Of a DNA stretch of 64,000 nucleotides, positions 43,018 to 52,696 are shown piece after piece. Under the pieces are notes generated by a model. That model worked only from the letters and a program-made list of their open reading frames with translations, was not told the DNA's origin and made no database searches. How positions within the stretch are numbered: position 1 is the first letter of the stretch; every line of letters starts with the position of its first letter. The translations under genes and the position numbers were made by a program. Origin of the DNA: Actinomycetota bacterium (GTDB lineage Bacteria; Actinomycetota; Actinomycetes; Nanopelagicales; Nanopelagicaceae); NCBI GenBank assembly GCA_009699205.1, contig WLOP01000005.1, positions 62,001 to 126,000 on the forward strand, given 5' to 3'.

Positions 43018-44304
43018 GTGAATTCACCGCTATCACTGACAATTCCAAGCCACGATATTGCCAATGCTGAGCTTGCTGAGCAAGGACGTAAACGTATCGA
43101 ATGGGCCGAACGGAATATGCCAGTTCTTGCCCAGATACGCGATCGATTTGCTAAGAGTCAACCATTTGCTGGAGTGCGAATTGCTGCGTGCATGCACGTC
43201 ACAGCAGAGACCGCTAACTTGATGCGTACTCTTAAAATTGGTGGCGCAGAGATTGCACTCTGTGCATCTAACCCACTTTCGACACAAGATGATGTTGCCG
43301 CAGCCCTCGTTCATGTCTATGGAATAAGCGTTTTTGCTCGTAATGCTGTTGACCGAGAAGGTTACTACTCACATATCAATGCCGCGCTAGATATCGCGCC
43401 GCACCAAGTTTTCGACGATGGTTGCGACCTTGTTAACACCTTGCACACCACCCGTACCGAACTTCTCGCGGGCATTACCGGTGGCTGTGAAGAGACAACT
43501 ACAGGTGTTATTCGTTTGAGCCAAATGGCAAAAGATGGCGCACTTAAATTCCCTATGGTTGCTGTTAATGACACAGATACAAAGCACATGTTTGATAACC
43601 GTTACGGCACTGGCCAATCAACTTTGGATGCGGTATTTCGCTCAACAAACTTCTTATTAGCAGGACGAATCCTGGTCGTTGCAGGATTTGGATATTGCGG
43701 CAAAGGTGTCGCCGAGCGTGCCAAGGGAATGGGCGCTGATGTAATTGTTACCGAAATTGATCCAACTAAAGCACTTGATGCAATGATGCAAGGATTCCGC
43801 GTCATGCCAATGGCTCAAGCTGCTGCAGTTGGTGATGTTTTCATTACAGTTACTGGTAACCGAGATGTTCTACGCGAAGAGCACTTCTTGGTCATGAAGG
43901 ATGGTGCCATCATGGCAAACTCCGGCCACTTTGATATTGAAATCGATGTTGCATGGCTCGAACAAAAAGCAACAAAAAAGAATCCTAAGATCCGCCATCA
44001 AACTGATGAATATGTCATGTCAGATGGGCGTCGCTTACTTCTTCTTGCTGAGGGACGTCTTGTGAACCTTGGTGCTGCCGAGGGACATCCAGCATCAGTA
44101 ATGGATATGTCATTTTCAGATCAAGCACTTACCGCAGAATGGTTAGTTGCCGAATCAAAGAATCTAAAGCCAGGGTTGCACAATGTGCCAGAACATATTG
44201 ATAAAGAAGTTGCCAAACTCAAGCTCAAGAGCATGGGCGGCGAAATTGATGTGTTAACTCCTGCCCAAGATATGTACTTGAACTCTTGGGAGCACGGTAG
44301 CTAA
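43018..44304 (+). CDS. ahcY: Adenosylhomocysteinase, short archaeal/Thermotoga-like form
   Basis: Hydrolyses S-adenosylhomocysteine to adenosine and homocysteine. The frame begins at TTG 42988, but GTG 43018 is chosen because of the GAGGAG Shine-Dalgarno at 43006-43011; this gives 428 residues. The NAD site reads VVAGFGYCGKGVAERAKGMGA, as in archaeal and Thermotoga enzymes, rather than the GYGDVGKG of usual actinobacterial SahH of about 480 residues, and the usual insert is missing. Other conserved parts are CMHVTAETA, NDTDTKHMFDNRYGTGQS and the C-terminal HIDKEVA. Its product adenosine can enter the deaminase pathway at the window start. It overlaps mtrA by one base. Confidence 0.92.
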   Translation: MNSPLSLTIPSHDIANAELAEQGRKRIEWAERNMPVLAQIRDRFAKSQPFAGVRIAACMHVTAETANLMRTLKIGGAEIALCASNPLSTQDDVAAALVHVYGISVFARNAVDREGYYSHINAALDIAPHQVFDDGCDLVNTLHTTRTELLAGITGGCEETTTGVIRLSQMAKDGALKFPMVAVNDTDTKHMFDNRYGTGQSTLDAVFRSTNFLLAGRILVVAGFGYCGKGVAERAKGMGADVIVTEIDPTKALDAMMQGFRVMPMAQAAAVGDVFITVTGNRDVLREEHFLVMKDGAIMANSGHFDIEIDVAWLEQKATKKNPKIRHQTDEYVMSDGRRLLLLAEGRLVNLGAAEGHPASVMDMSFSDQALTAEWLVAESKNLKPGLHNVPEHIDKEVAKLKLKSMGGEIDVLTPAQDMYLNSWEHGS

Positions 44305-44990
44305 TGACACTAGTGATGGTCGTCGATGATGACCAGGACCTTGCCGAGATGCTCGGCATCGTTCTCACTGGAGCGGGTATAGATGTTGATTTAGTAAGTC
44401 GTGGCGATGAAGTTCTAGAAATTTTCAGAAACAATCCTCCTGATTTAGTTTTGCTAGATGTAATGTTGCCAGGGTTAAATGGCATTGAAGTCTGCAAACT
44501 CATTCGCGCTGAATCTATGGTTCCAATTGTCATGCTGAGCGCCAAAGGGGATACGTACGACGTAGTCCTAGGGCTTGAAGCTGGCGCCGATGATTACATG
44601 GTTAAACCCTTTAAGCATCCTTCAGAACTCCTTGCTCGTATTCGCACTCGTTTGAGGAGAGCGAATTTTGGATCCAATGGCAAATTAACGATGGCAGATT
44701 TAGCAATTGACTTATTAGCCCATCAAGTTTCTCGCGGAGGAAAACCGATTGCATTAACTCGCCTGGAGTTTGATCTTCTAGTTGCTTTGGCGCGAGAACC
44801 GGGGCGGGTCTTTAGCCGCGACGAACTTCTGCATGAAGTTTGGGGCTACCAACATTCAACAGATACTCGACTGGTAAATGTGCATGTACAGCGCCTGCGT
44901 TCAAAAATTGAGCACGATCCAGAAAATCCTGCAATTGTTGTGACTGTAAGAGGCGTTGGATACAAAGCTGGCGCGTCGAGCGGGTCCTGA
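44304..44990 (+). CDS. mtrA: Two-component response regulator MtrA
   Basis: A 228-residue OmpR-family regulator: receiver domain with acidic pocket VVDDDQ, phosphoacceptor Asp52 (LVLLDVMLPG) and Lys in MVKPFKHP; C-terminal winged helix with TRLEFDLLVALAREPGRVFSRDELL. The next gene is its kinase. In actinobacteria MtrA controls cell-wall metabolism and replication-linked genes. The ATG overlaps the ahcY stop (TAATG); in mycobacteria tmk lies between these two genes, here it does not. Confidence 0.95.
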   Translation: MTLVMVVDDDQDLAEMLGIVLTGAGIDVDLVSRGDEVLEIFRNNPPDLVLLDVMLPGLNGIEVCKLIRAESMVPIVMLSAKGDTYDVVLGLEAGADDYMVKPFKHPSELLARIRTRLRRANFGSNGKLTMADLAIDLLAHQVSRGGKPIALTRLEFDLLVALAREPGRVFSRDELLHEVWGYQHSTDTRLVNVHVQRLRSKIEHDPENPAIVVTVRGVGYKAGASSGS

Positions 44991-44991
44991 A

Positions 44992-46563
44992 GTGTCTAGA
45001 TTTTTACGGTTTGCGAGCTTTCGAAATTCGTTGGCAGTTCGAGTTATTTCATCCACAGTTCTCTTATCAATCTTGATCTTATGGCCGACAGGTTCGGCTC
45101 TCTATAACCAACTATCTAGAGGCATAAGTAACGTCACTCTTGATTCATCCGTTGTCGAAACAAGATACGCGGTGCTCAATGCCCAGTACCGCCTTCTTCT
45201 TGCTCAACGTGCAGATGTTGACGTAATTCATCAGATTATTGAAGAAGTTTTTATCAATTCCTCAACCGTCCTTGGCACCTCTGTCAATGGCAGAGAAGTG
45301 ATACTTTTGTTAACGAATGCCGAATCTTCAGCTGCGGCAAGTTTCGAAAAGACTTCAAATGGAATCTTAAAAACTTCGATTCCATCCGAGCTACGTACCC
45401 GGGTGCAAGGCAGCGGAGCAGTTGAGTGGGCGCGAAGTTGGATTCAGTATCCAGGCGGCGATTTAACCCCAGCGGTCGTGGCAGGTGCGAAATTAGACAT
45501 CCCAGGTATCGGAAAATTTGAAATGTACATGCTTTATAGCCTAGACAATCAAAATGAGACTCTTAAGATAGTTCGTGAAGCACTTCTTGTTACCGGTCTG
45601 GTACTTCTACTTCTCTTAGGGCTAATAACTTGGCTCGTAGTTCGTCAAGTGGTGCATCCAGTTAAAACTGCGGCAAAAATCGCAGAGCAATTCGCAGCGG
45701 GTGATTACAACCAGCGGATGTATGTGGAAAGTAAGGATGAGATTTCACGGCTGGGGATTTCCTTCAATGAGATGGCCGAATCGCTGCAAGCACAGATGGG
45801 CAAATTTGAAAGACTCTCTCAAGTCCAACAACGCTTTGTATCCGACGTTTCTCACGAATTGCGCACGCCCTTAACTACGTTGCGGATGGCGGCTGAAGTA
45901 ATTCATGATGTTAAGGAAGATCTTGATCCAAATATCGAGCGAAGTTCAGAGTTACTTATCGCGCAGCTTGATCGATTTGAACGTTTATTAGAAGATTTAC
46001 TTGAAGTGAGTCGATTTGATGCCGATGTAGCAGTACTTGAAAGTATTCAATTTGACTTGGCAAGTTTGCTCCGAGAAAGTATTAAAGATTTGGCTCCCGT
46101 AGCCAAGAAACAAGAAGTGGAAGTAATACTTCTCGGTGCAGATAAGCCAGTACTGATTACCGGTGATGCCCGGCGAATAGAAAGAATTCTTCGCAACCTC
46201 ATCAACAACGCCATCGCTCATGCTGATTCCAAGCCAGTTAAGGTCTCTCTCTTGTATTCGCTCGAAGATGTTGCCATTGGTGTTCGAGATTACGGTCTTG
46301 GCCTAGACGAAGCATCCGCCCCAAGAGTTTTCGATCGTTTTTGGAGGGCCGATCCTTCCCGAGCAAGAACTCGCGGCGGAACAGGTCTTGGACTTTCAAT
46401 TGCGCTTGAGGATGCCCGGCTACACAACGGAGAACTCCAAGTTTGGGGTCGACCTGCACAAGGGTCACATTTTATTTTAACTTTGCCACGAGTTGCAGGC
46501 GATTTAATTAGTGATTACTTAATTCCAGTTGAACCAAAGGATTCTCCGCCCACATCACTGTAA
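44992..46563 (+). CDS. mtrB: Sensor histidine kinase MtrB
   Basis: A 523-residue membrane kinase: first helix (ISSTVLLSILILWPTGSAL), an extracytoplasmic sensor of about 160 residues, second helix (LLVTGLVLLLLLGLITWLVV), HAMP, then HisKA with phospho-acceptor in FVSDVSHELRTPLTTLR and HATPase with RILRNLINNAIAHA and GGTGLGLSIA. GTG 44992, one base after the mtrA stop, is preferred over the TTG 44956 that lies inside mtrA. The lipoprotein gene lpqB, usually next, is missing; comF follows after 42 bases. Confidence 0.94.
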   Translation: MSRFLRFASFRNSLAVRVISSTVLLSILILWPTGSALYNQLSRGISNVTLDSSVVETRYAVLNAQYRLLLAQRADVDVIHQIIEEVFINSSTVLGTSVNGREVILLLTNAESSAAASFEKTSNGILKTSIPSELRTRVQGSGAVEWARSWIQYPGGDLTPAVVAGAKLDIPGIGKFEMYMLYSLDNQNETLKIVREALLVTGLVLLLLLGLITWLVVRQVVHPVKTAAKIAEQFAAGDYNQRMYVESKDEISRLGISFNEMAESLQAQMGKFERLSQVQQRFVSDVSHELRTPLTTLRMAAEVIHDVKEDLDPNIERSSELLIAQLDRFERLLEDLLEVSRFDADVAVLESIQFDLASLLRESIKDLAPVAKKQEVEVILLGADKPVLITGDARRIERILRNLINNAIAHADSKPVKVSLLYSLEDVAIGVRDYGLGLDEASAPRVFDRFWRADPSRARTRGGTGLGLSIALEDARLHNGELQVWGRPAQGSHFILTLPRVAGDLISDYLIPVEPKDSPPTSL

Positions 46564-46605
46564 GCGCTCTGTGCCCAAAGATTATTTATGGGGTAAAAAC
46601 CATCC

Positions 46606-47244
46606 ATGAATGTACTCATGGATCTGCGACACCTTATTTTCCCCAATAGATGTTTAGGTTGCGGAATTCTCAATTCTGGGCTTTGCAAGATCTGTCTGAT
46701 GGAATGGGAATTTCAAAGGAGAGTTACTCACGTCCAAGGTTTACGCGTTTTCGCATCTGTGAAGTATTCCCCGGTAGTCAGCCGCATTCTCTTGGCGGCA
46801 AAAGAGAACGGAATTCATGAAGCTGATCTGTTGATTGGCGAAGCACTTTCTCATTCTTTGAAAGAGTTCATCAAGACGCGCAGGAAGGATGTAATTTTGG
46901 TTCCGATACCATCTCAAAAATCTGCAGTTCGTCGCAGAGGTAGAGCTTTCGTCTTCTCGTTGACGCAATCTCTTGCCGCTGAAAATCAATTACACATGCT
47001 CACCCCGCTTTATCATTCTCGAAGAGTTCACGATCAGTCGGAGTTAACAGCCAAGCAACGTCAAACTAATATGAGTTCAGCATTAACTATTGGCCGGCAT
47101 AGTGGGCGGGGGCGCCAAGTACTTCTGGTGGATGACTTAGTGACCAGCGGTGCAACCTTAAATGAAGCAGTGCGCGCGCTGAGAAATGGGGGGTTTTGCG
47201 TGGTTGGAGCGGTTACTGCTGCTGTTGCGCTACCTCTAGGATAG
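46606..47244 (+). CDS. ComF-family amidophosphoribosyltransferase-like protein
   Basis: A 212-residue ComFC-like protein. It has an N-terminal Cys cluster (CLGCGILNSGLCKICL) that probably binds zinc, and a PRPP-binding loop VLLVDDLVTSGATL near the end. ComFC is needed for DNA uptake in competent bacteria; in non-competent ones the role is unclear. The place upstream of secA is conserved. A TAAAAA hexamer six bases before the ATG could be a weak -10. Confidence 0.88.
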   Translation: MNVLMDLRHLIFPNRCLGCGILNSGLCKICLMEWEFQRRVTHVQGLRVFASVKYSPVVSRILLAAKENGIHEADLLIGEALSHSLKEFIKTRRKDVILVPIPSQKSAVRRRGRAFVFSLTQSLAAENQLHMLTPLYHSRRVHDQSELTAKQRQTNMSSALTIGRHSGRGRQVLLVDDLVTSGATLNEAVRALRNGGFCVVGAVTAAVALPLG

Positions 47245-47280
47245 GCACTTGGAAAGCACGTAGGCGAGGAAGGTCAGGGC

Positions 47281-49950
47281 ATGCCAGCAATCTTGGATCG
47301 CATTATGCGCGCAGGCGAAGGTCGAGTTCTTCGAGATCTCGCCAAGGTTGTAACGGCCGTCAACGCTCAAGAAGAGCTCATCGCAAAACTCAGCGATGAA
47401 GGCCTTCAAGCAATGACTCAAACATTTAAAGACCGCTTTGCTCAGGGTGAGAGCCTGGATGATCTTTTACCGGAAGCTTTCGCTGTTGTTCGCGAAGCTG
47501 CAAAACGTACTTTAGGACAGCGTCACTATGACGTTCAGTTGATGGGTGGAGCAGCACTTCATAGAGGCAATATCGCAGAGATGCGTACTGGTGAAGGAAA
47601 GACTCTGGTTGCCACGCTTCCTTCCTACCTCAATGCCTTAGCTGGACGAGGTGTTCACGTTGTCACTACGAACGATTACTTAGCTGAACGCGATAGTGAA
47701 TGGATGGGACGTATCCACCGATTCCTAGGACTCAACGTTGGTGTAATTCTTGCTTCAATGACTCCAGCAGAACGCCGTGTTGCTTACGCTGCAGATATCA
47801 CTTACGGCACAAATAATGAATTTGGTTTTGATTACCTTCGCGACAATATGGCTTGGACCCTAACTGATTGCGTACAACGCGACCATTACTTTGCTGTCGT
47901 CGATGAAGTTGACTCGATCCTCATTGATGAAGCTCGTACACCATTAATCATCAGCGGGCCCGCCGATAAAGCAACCAAGTGGTACGTAGAGTTTGCCAAC
48001 ATCGCTGGAAAATTGCAGCGCGATGTTCACTATGAAGTTGATGAAAAGAAGCGTGTATCAAGCATCCTTGAAGAGGGCGTTACTAAAGTTGAAGAACTTC
48101 TTGGTATTGGCAACTTGTATGAATCAGTTAATACCCCGCTGATTGGTTATCTCAACAATGCAGTTAAATCTAAAGAGTTATTCAAGCGCGATAAAGATTA
48201 CGTAGTCATGAACGGCGAACTCCTCATTGTTGATGAACATACCGGACGCGTATTGTCAGGGCGCCGCTACAGCGATGGTCTCCACCAAGCGCTAGAAGCC
48301 AAAGAACGCATTGAAATTAAAGACGAAAACCAGACTCTTGCCACAATCACCCTTCAGAACTATTTCCGTCTCTACGAAAAGATTTCAGGTATGACGGGTA
48401 CGGCGATGACCGAGGCCTCAGAATTTCATCAGATTTACAAGTTAGGCGTTGTTCCAATTCCTACCAACCGCGAGATGATTCGCGCAGATCAAGCCGATCT
48501 CGTTTATAAAACGGAAATTGGGAAATTCCAAGCAGTAGCCCAAGATATTGTCGATCGACATCGCAAGGGGCAGCCGGTTCTTATTGGTACCGTCAGTGTT
48601 GAAAAGTCTGAAGAACTATCTGCAGTCTTGCGGAAAAATGGCGTACCTCACGAAGTTCTCAATGCTAAACATCACGAACGCGAGGCTGCAATCATCGCTC
48701 GCGCTGGAATCATCGGCGCAGTAACCGTTGCTACAAATATGGCTGGTCGTGGTACTGACATCATGCTTGGCGGAAACCCAGAATTTATGGCCGACTTCGA
48801 ACTCCAGCGTCGCGGACTTTCTCCTGTCGATACTCCCGCAGAGTACGAAGCTACATGGCCTGGCGAAATTGCAAAACAAAAAGCCGCTGTTGCCAAAGAG
48901 CACGAAGAAGTTGTAGCTCTCGGTGGACTTTATGTCCTCGGAACAGAGCGTCACGAATCACGACGCATCGATAACCAGTTGCGTGGGCGTTCAGGTCGTC
49001 AGGGTGATCCCGGCGAATCACGTTTCTACCTATCGCTACAAGATGATTTGATGCGTCGTTTTAACTCCGGTCTAGTTGAAAGATTCCTAGGAGCCGCTGG
49101 TATTCCAGAAGACACTCCTATCGAATCCAAGATGGTCAGCAATGCAATTCGTTCGGCGCAAACTCAAGTGGAAGCGCAAAACTTTGAAATCCGTAAGAAT
49201 GTTTTGAAATATGACGATGTTCTCAATCGCCAGCGCCAAGTCGTCTACTCGGAACGACGTTTGGTTCTTGAGGGCGAAGATATTAAGGAACAGGTTCAAA
49301 CCTTCCTTGAAGACACAATCTCTGCCTATGTAACGGCAGCTACCTCAGATGGCTTCCCAGAAGATTGGGATCTAGACACTTTATGGACTGCACTTAATGC
49401 GCTCTTCCCCGTTTCATTCTCCGTTGAGGAGTTAGAAACAGAGCTTGGCGGCCGAAAAGCTCTCGATACTGATTACCTAGGTCAACGAATCATCGATGAT
49501 GCCAACGCCGCCTACGTCAATCGCGAAGAAGCTCTCGGCACTCTTGTTATGCGCGAACTCGAACGCAAGGTTTTGTTATCTGTTCTTGATCGTAAGTGGC
49601 GAGAGCATCTTTACGAAATGGATTATTTGCAAGAGGGTATTGGTCTTCGCGCCATGGCACAGAGAGATCCTCTCGTTGAATATCAGCGTGAAGGCTACGA
49701 CTTATTTGCGGCGATGATGGATGCTATTAAAGAAGAAATCGCCGGCTACTTATTTAACGTCGAAGTCAGCGTTGAGGAATCCAACAATGAAGTTAAGGCA
49801 AAAGGCATTGAAGAAAGCCACACACAAACGGGACTTCAGTATTCTGCAGCCGATGAGTCTGGAGTCAAGACAACTTCTGGGATATCTCGAAACGCTCCAT
49901 GTCCATGCGGGTCAGGCAAAAAATACAAACGTTGCCACGGTGAGGCTTAA
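47281..49950 (+). CDS. secA: Preprotein translocase ATPase SecA
   Basis: The motor of the Sec pathway, 889 residues. It has Walker [10 protein letters not shown] (Lys107), the DEAD-type [27 protein letters not shown], the second nucleotide-fold [12 protein letters not shown], and the [22 protein letters not shown] stretch. The C-terminal zinc motif [13 protein letters not shown] (about 874-886) binds SecB or the ribosome. GAGGAAGG lies upstream of the ATG as Shine-Dalgarno. The hpf gene commonly found between comF and secA is not here. Convergent with DUF6459. Confidence 0.97.
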   Translation: MPAILDRIMRAGEGRVLRDLAKVVTAVNAQEELIAKLSDEGLQAMTQTFKDRFAQGESLDDLLPEAFAVVREAAKRTLGQRHYDVQLMGGAALHRGNIAEMRTGEGKTLVATLPSYLNALAGRGVHVVTTNDYLAERDSEWMGRIHRFLGLNVGVILASMTPAERRVAYAADITYGTNNEFGFDYLRDNMAWTLTDCVQRDHYFAVVDEVDSILIDEARTPLIISGPADKATKWYVEFANIAGKLQRDVHYEVDEKKRVSSILEEGVTKVEELLGIGNLYESVNTPLIGYLNNAVKSKELFKRDKDYVVMNGELLIVDEHTGRVLSGRRYSDGLHQALEAKERIEIKDENQTLATITLQNYFRLYEKISGMTGTAMTEASEFHQIYKLGVVPIPTNREMIRADQADLVYKTEIGKFQAVAQDIVDRHRKGQPVLIGTVSVEKSEELSAVLRKNGVPHEVLNAKHHEREAAIIARAGIIGAVTVATNMAGRGTDIMLGGNPEFMADFELQRRGLSPVDTPAEYEATWPGEIAKQKAAVAKEHEEVVALGGLYVLGTERHESRRIDNQLRGRSGRQGDPGESRFYLSLQDDLMRRFNSGLVERFLGAAGIPEDTPIESKMVSNAIRSAQTQVEAQNFEIRKNVLKYDDVLNRQRQVVYSERRLVLEGEDIKEQVQTFLEDTISAYVTAATSDGFPEDWDLDTLWTALNALFPVSFSVEELETELGGRKALDTDYLGQRIIDDANAAYVNREEALGTLVMRELERKVLLSVLDRKWREHLYEMDYLQEGIGLRAMAQRDPLVEYQREGYDLFAAMMDAIKEEIAGYLFNVEVSVEESNNEVKAKGIEESHTQTGLQYSAADESGVKTTSGISRNAPCPCGSGKKYKRCHGEA

Positions 49951-49955
49951 ACTTT

Positions 49956-50468
49956 CTATAGCAAGGTAAGGCTTGTACAAAGCCAACGGTTGTCTACGCC
50001 CTCAAAACGAAGCACCATGGACCTCACGCGCTTATCAAAGCGAACTGTGATTGTTGATTCATTTATTCCATCGAGTGGTTCACATTGGTAAAGCTTGCGA
50101 ATTCTTCCTACATCTTTCTGTGATCCAACGTTCTTTACTAATTCACTGTAAATCACACGGTGGCACCAACGCGCTAATTGCGCAGGTTGACGTCTCGCAG
50201 CCCAAATCTCCAAAACGCTCATGCCAAATTTCAGCGCCCATTGCCCAAGATCTGGTAAATCACTCGCTGAAGTGGGCTGGGGCTGAAAATCCGCGTCATA
50301 CTCTTCATCAAATCTTGTGGGGATTGAATAGAGGAGTGGTTTAAGTACGAAACTTTGAGGAGATTCAAATGGATAAAGCTCGAGCATGGGATGGTTCCAG
50401 AGTTCTGGTTGATTGCTCGATATAGGCATGAATGAATGGGAACGTCGATCTACGTAAGAAGTTGTCAT
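49956..50468 (-). CDS. DUF6459/Rv3235-like protein
   Basis: A 170-residue protein whose C-terminal half carries the conserved pattern RRQPAQLARWCHRVIYSEL and, at the end, RVRSMVLRFEGVDNRWLC. These fit the Rv3235-type family found near secA in actinobacteria. The N-terminal 60 residues are low in conservation and proline rich. Function unknown. CAATCT six bases before the ATG is a near match to the local leaderless hexamer. Stop codons of this gene and secA are 5 bases apart. Confidence 0.72.
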   Translation of the reverse strand: MTTSYVDRRSHSFMPISSNQPELWNHPMLELYPFESPQSFVLKPLLYSIPTRFDEEYDADFQPQPTSASDLPDLGQWALKFGMSVLEIWAARRQPAQLARWCHRVIYSELVKNVGSQKDVGRIRKLYQCEPLDGINESTITVRFDKRVRSMVLRFEGVDNRWLCTSLTLL

Positions 50469-50592
50469 GGGCTTAGATTGCGCAATAGAGCAGCGCTGAG
50501 CCTTATGCGTATTGGTGAGATCAAGGTCATCCGAAAGGATGGTTGTGGAGGAAATTTAGGAAATTTGTCGGTGAAAGCCTTTAGTAGCCGCC

Positions 50593-51192
50593 ATGACAAC
50601 TTATAAGAAACGAAGCAAGATTCGCCTCATCACCGCGGCAACTTTAATTTGTGCCTCCTTCCTTTCGGCTTACATACTTTCTAGCGTTGCAAATCGAAGC
50701 GTTCTTATGTGGAGCGCTAAGAGTGCACTTATTCCCGGGAAAAATCTTTCGGGAAAAGAATTAGTTCAGGTGAAGGTGTCTCTCTCTTCACTCTCCCCAA
50801 GTTACATCTCGGGGAGAGTGAACCTCAGCGGATTTCGTGTTTTACGTAACGTACGTGCAGGTGAGCTGATCCCTGCCGATGCGCTTACTTCCAACGTAGA
50901 TTCATTAGAAATCGTTGCCGTTCCTCTAAGCGTTCAAAGCGCCGATCTGCCCAGCGATTTACAAATGGGCGAAATTGTAAATATCTATCATGTAGGGGAT
51001 TCACGCCTTGCAAAGGAGATAGGACCACCCGAGTTAATTCTCTCCAGCGTGTATGTCATCGCTCTTAATCGTCAAGGCGAGAATCTAGGTGGGCAATTAG
51101 CGCTCACGGTGGCAGTTCCCGCTGAAAATGTTTTAACGCTGTTAGATGCAACAGCCTCAGGAAGAATTGTATTGGTGCGTATTCATGGCTGA
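50593..51192 (+). CDS. SAF-domain protein with membrane anchor
   Basis: A 199-residue protein: one N-terminal membrane helix (LITAATLICASFLSAYIL), then an SAF domain (FRVLRNVRAGELIPADALTS around residues 78-98), like CpaB of Flp pili and FlgA. A Gly-rich C-terminal half follows. It overlaps the following ATPase gene by 8 bases, implying coupled translation. The pair resembles CpaB plus CpaE/TadZ, but no TadA ATPase, TadB/C or pilin genes are visible in the window. A surface or assembly role is inferred only. Confidence 0.75.
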   Translation: MTTYKKRSKIRLITAATLICASFLSAYILSSVANRSVLMWSAKSALIPGKNLSGKELVQVKVSLSSLSPSYISGRVNLSGFRVLRNVRAGELIPADALTSNVDSLEIVAVPLSVQSADLPSDLQMGEIVNIYHVGDSRLAKEIGPPELILSSVYVIALNRQGENLGGQLALTVAVPAENVLTLLDATASGRIVLVRIHG

Positions 51193-52279
51193 AATTGTGC
51201 TTCCTGTAGTCATTACTGCAATTGCCAATAGCGAACTTGAAGGCTTTGTCGCGAGCACACTCTATTCCCAAGGATGGAGTGTTGTTTATCGAGCCCTCGA
51301 TCTTGAATCGCTTGAGAACTTCTTGCATAGTAATGCCGAATTGGCTCAAGGCGCTCTACTCCTGTATTCGTCGGATCTTTCTCAAATCTCTGAGGAAAGT
51401 GTCAACGCAATAACTCAATTAGTGAAGCAAGTAGTCGGCTTTTCTAGCGATCAGTCACCTACTTTGCAGTTGCCAGGATTATTTAAGCCTCCAGTTGACA
51501 CCACCGAATTACTTGGGCTCATACGAGGGCTCTTACGTGCCCCAATGATTCGAAACCTACCTGGACCTAATTCCAGACGAGCTCAAATTATTTCTATCGG
51601 TGCTGGAGCGAGTGGGTCCGGATGTACGACCATCGCGATTAATTTGGCTATGGAGCTAAGTGCACTTGGACGCAAAGTGCTCCTGCTCGATGCGGATGTG
51701 AAGCACCCATCAATAGCGGTATTACTTGGGCTACATAAATTGGATTCTGGTGATGATTGGCAATTGATAGCCTCAAATTTAAGCGCCGGCGAGATCACCC
51801 AAGAGCGAGTATCGCGCATGGAAATATTCTTTTCGAAAGCGACCGCTGAATTTGATTTCATAATTCTCGATCTAGGAATTATTGAAAATATAGGCGACTC
51901 GTTGACCGATCGACGCTGGAGCGCCTCAGTTATTCATTGGAGCTGTGATCATGCTGACGAATTATGGATTGTTGGTAGAGCTGATGTACTTGGTGCCTAC
52001 CGGTTCGAAAAAATACTCCGTGAATTCTCCCTCGTTGCAATTCGAGCAAAGGTAAGCGTCTTGCTCAATATGAAAGCGCCCGGAAGAAAGAGCACATCTT
52101 CGGAGGATAGTTTTCTTGCTGCAATTGCTTTAGTAGCGGCTAAAAAGATCATGACCTTGCCTCGGGATGTGAGGGCAGTTGCGAGAGCGCAGGAGCAGCG
52201 TGCAACTCTCATCGAAATCGATGAACGGAGCGCACTGCGTAAGGCGATCTTCTCAATTGCGGGTGAAGTGGGCTCGTAA
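51185..52279 (+). CDS. CpaE/TadZ-like MinD-superfamily ATPase with altered Walker A
   Basis: A 364-residue protein. The N-terminal 120 residues look like a receiver-type fold without a clear phosphoacceptor; then IISIGAGASGSGCTTIAINLA and VLLLDADVKHPSIAVLLGL form a ParA/MinD nucleotide site. The lysine expected before TT in GKTT is Cys147, as in several TadZ/CpaE proteins that use a degenerate P-loop. Start ATG 51185 overlaps the SAF gene by 8 bases; a longer frame from 51146 lies inside that gene. Such proteins localise Tad pilus machines to a pole; here the target is unknown. Confidence 0.82.
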   Translation: MAEIVLPVVITAIANSELEGFVASTLYSQGWSVVYRALDLESLENFLHSNAELAQGALLLYSSDLSQISEESVNAITQLVKQVVGFSSDQSPTLQLPGLFKPPVDTTELLGLIRGLLRAPMIRNLPGPNSRRAQIISIGAGASGSGCTTIAINLAMELSALGRKVLLLDADVKHPSIAVLLGLHKLDSGDDWQLIASNLSAGEITQERVSRMEIFFSKATAEFDFIILDLGIIENIGDSLTDRRWSASVIHWSCDHADELWIVGRADVLGAYRFEKILREFSLVAIRAKVSVLLNMKAPGRKSTSSEDSFLAAIALVAAKKIMTLPRDVRAVARAQEQRATLIEIDERSALRKAIFSIAGEVGS

Positions 52280-52286
52280 TCTCTTA

Positions 52287-52292
52287 TACGCT
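52287..52292 (+). promoter_or_regulatory. -10 element of DUF6912-like gene (leaderless)
   Basis: TACGCT, then TATGCC, then ATG at 52299. It fixes the start well downstream of the longer open frame. Confidence 0.58.
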
Positions 52293-52298
52293 TATGCC

Positions 52299-52688
52299 AT
52301 GCGCGGATACATAGCACTTACACCTCAAGCATTGAGTGAGTTCCTATCTGGTGGCACCTACCTGACTGATTCGGCATTTGTCACGACCCGCTATTTCTAT
52401 GCTGAATTTCCTGACGTTGATGAAGAAGAGCGCGAATTTGAACTTTCGCTCTTGGCAGCTAATCGCTCTCGTGAATTGCAAGGTGCTGGTGCTAAATTCG
52501 GATTAGTGCTTGCCGTGAATTTAAAAGGGGCACAAACTGGTGTAGAGAGCGATGCAACTATCGCGCTGCTGTCAGAGATTTCATGGGATCAAGTTGATTC
52601 GCTCCTAGTTTCTGAATCTGATGAGGAAGAACTCATCTGGTATGCCTGCCAAGAGATCGCAGATAATTTAGCAAGTTGGTTGGGTTAG
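52299..52688 (+). CDS. DUF6912-like conserved actinobacterial protein
   Basis: A 129-residue acidic soluble protein beginning MRGYIALTPQALSEFLSGG. This N-terminal beta strand and the EEEREFELSLLAANRS middle are typical of a small conserved actinobacterial protein found near whiB1/pdtaS; I name DUF6912 tentatively. The start at 52299 is supported by TACGCT six bases upstream, 20 bases after the ATPase stop. Function unknown. It is followed by pdtaS after 8 bases. Confidence 0.65.
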   Translation: MRGYIALTPQALSEFLSGGTYLTDSAFVTTRYFYAEFPDVDEEEREFELSLLAANRSRELQGAGAKFGLVLAVNLKGAQTGVESDATIALLSEISWDQVDSLLVSESDEEELIWYACQEIADNLASWLG

Positions 52689-52696
52689 GTAGGACC

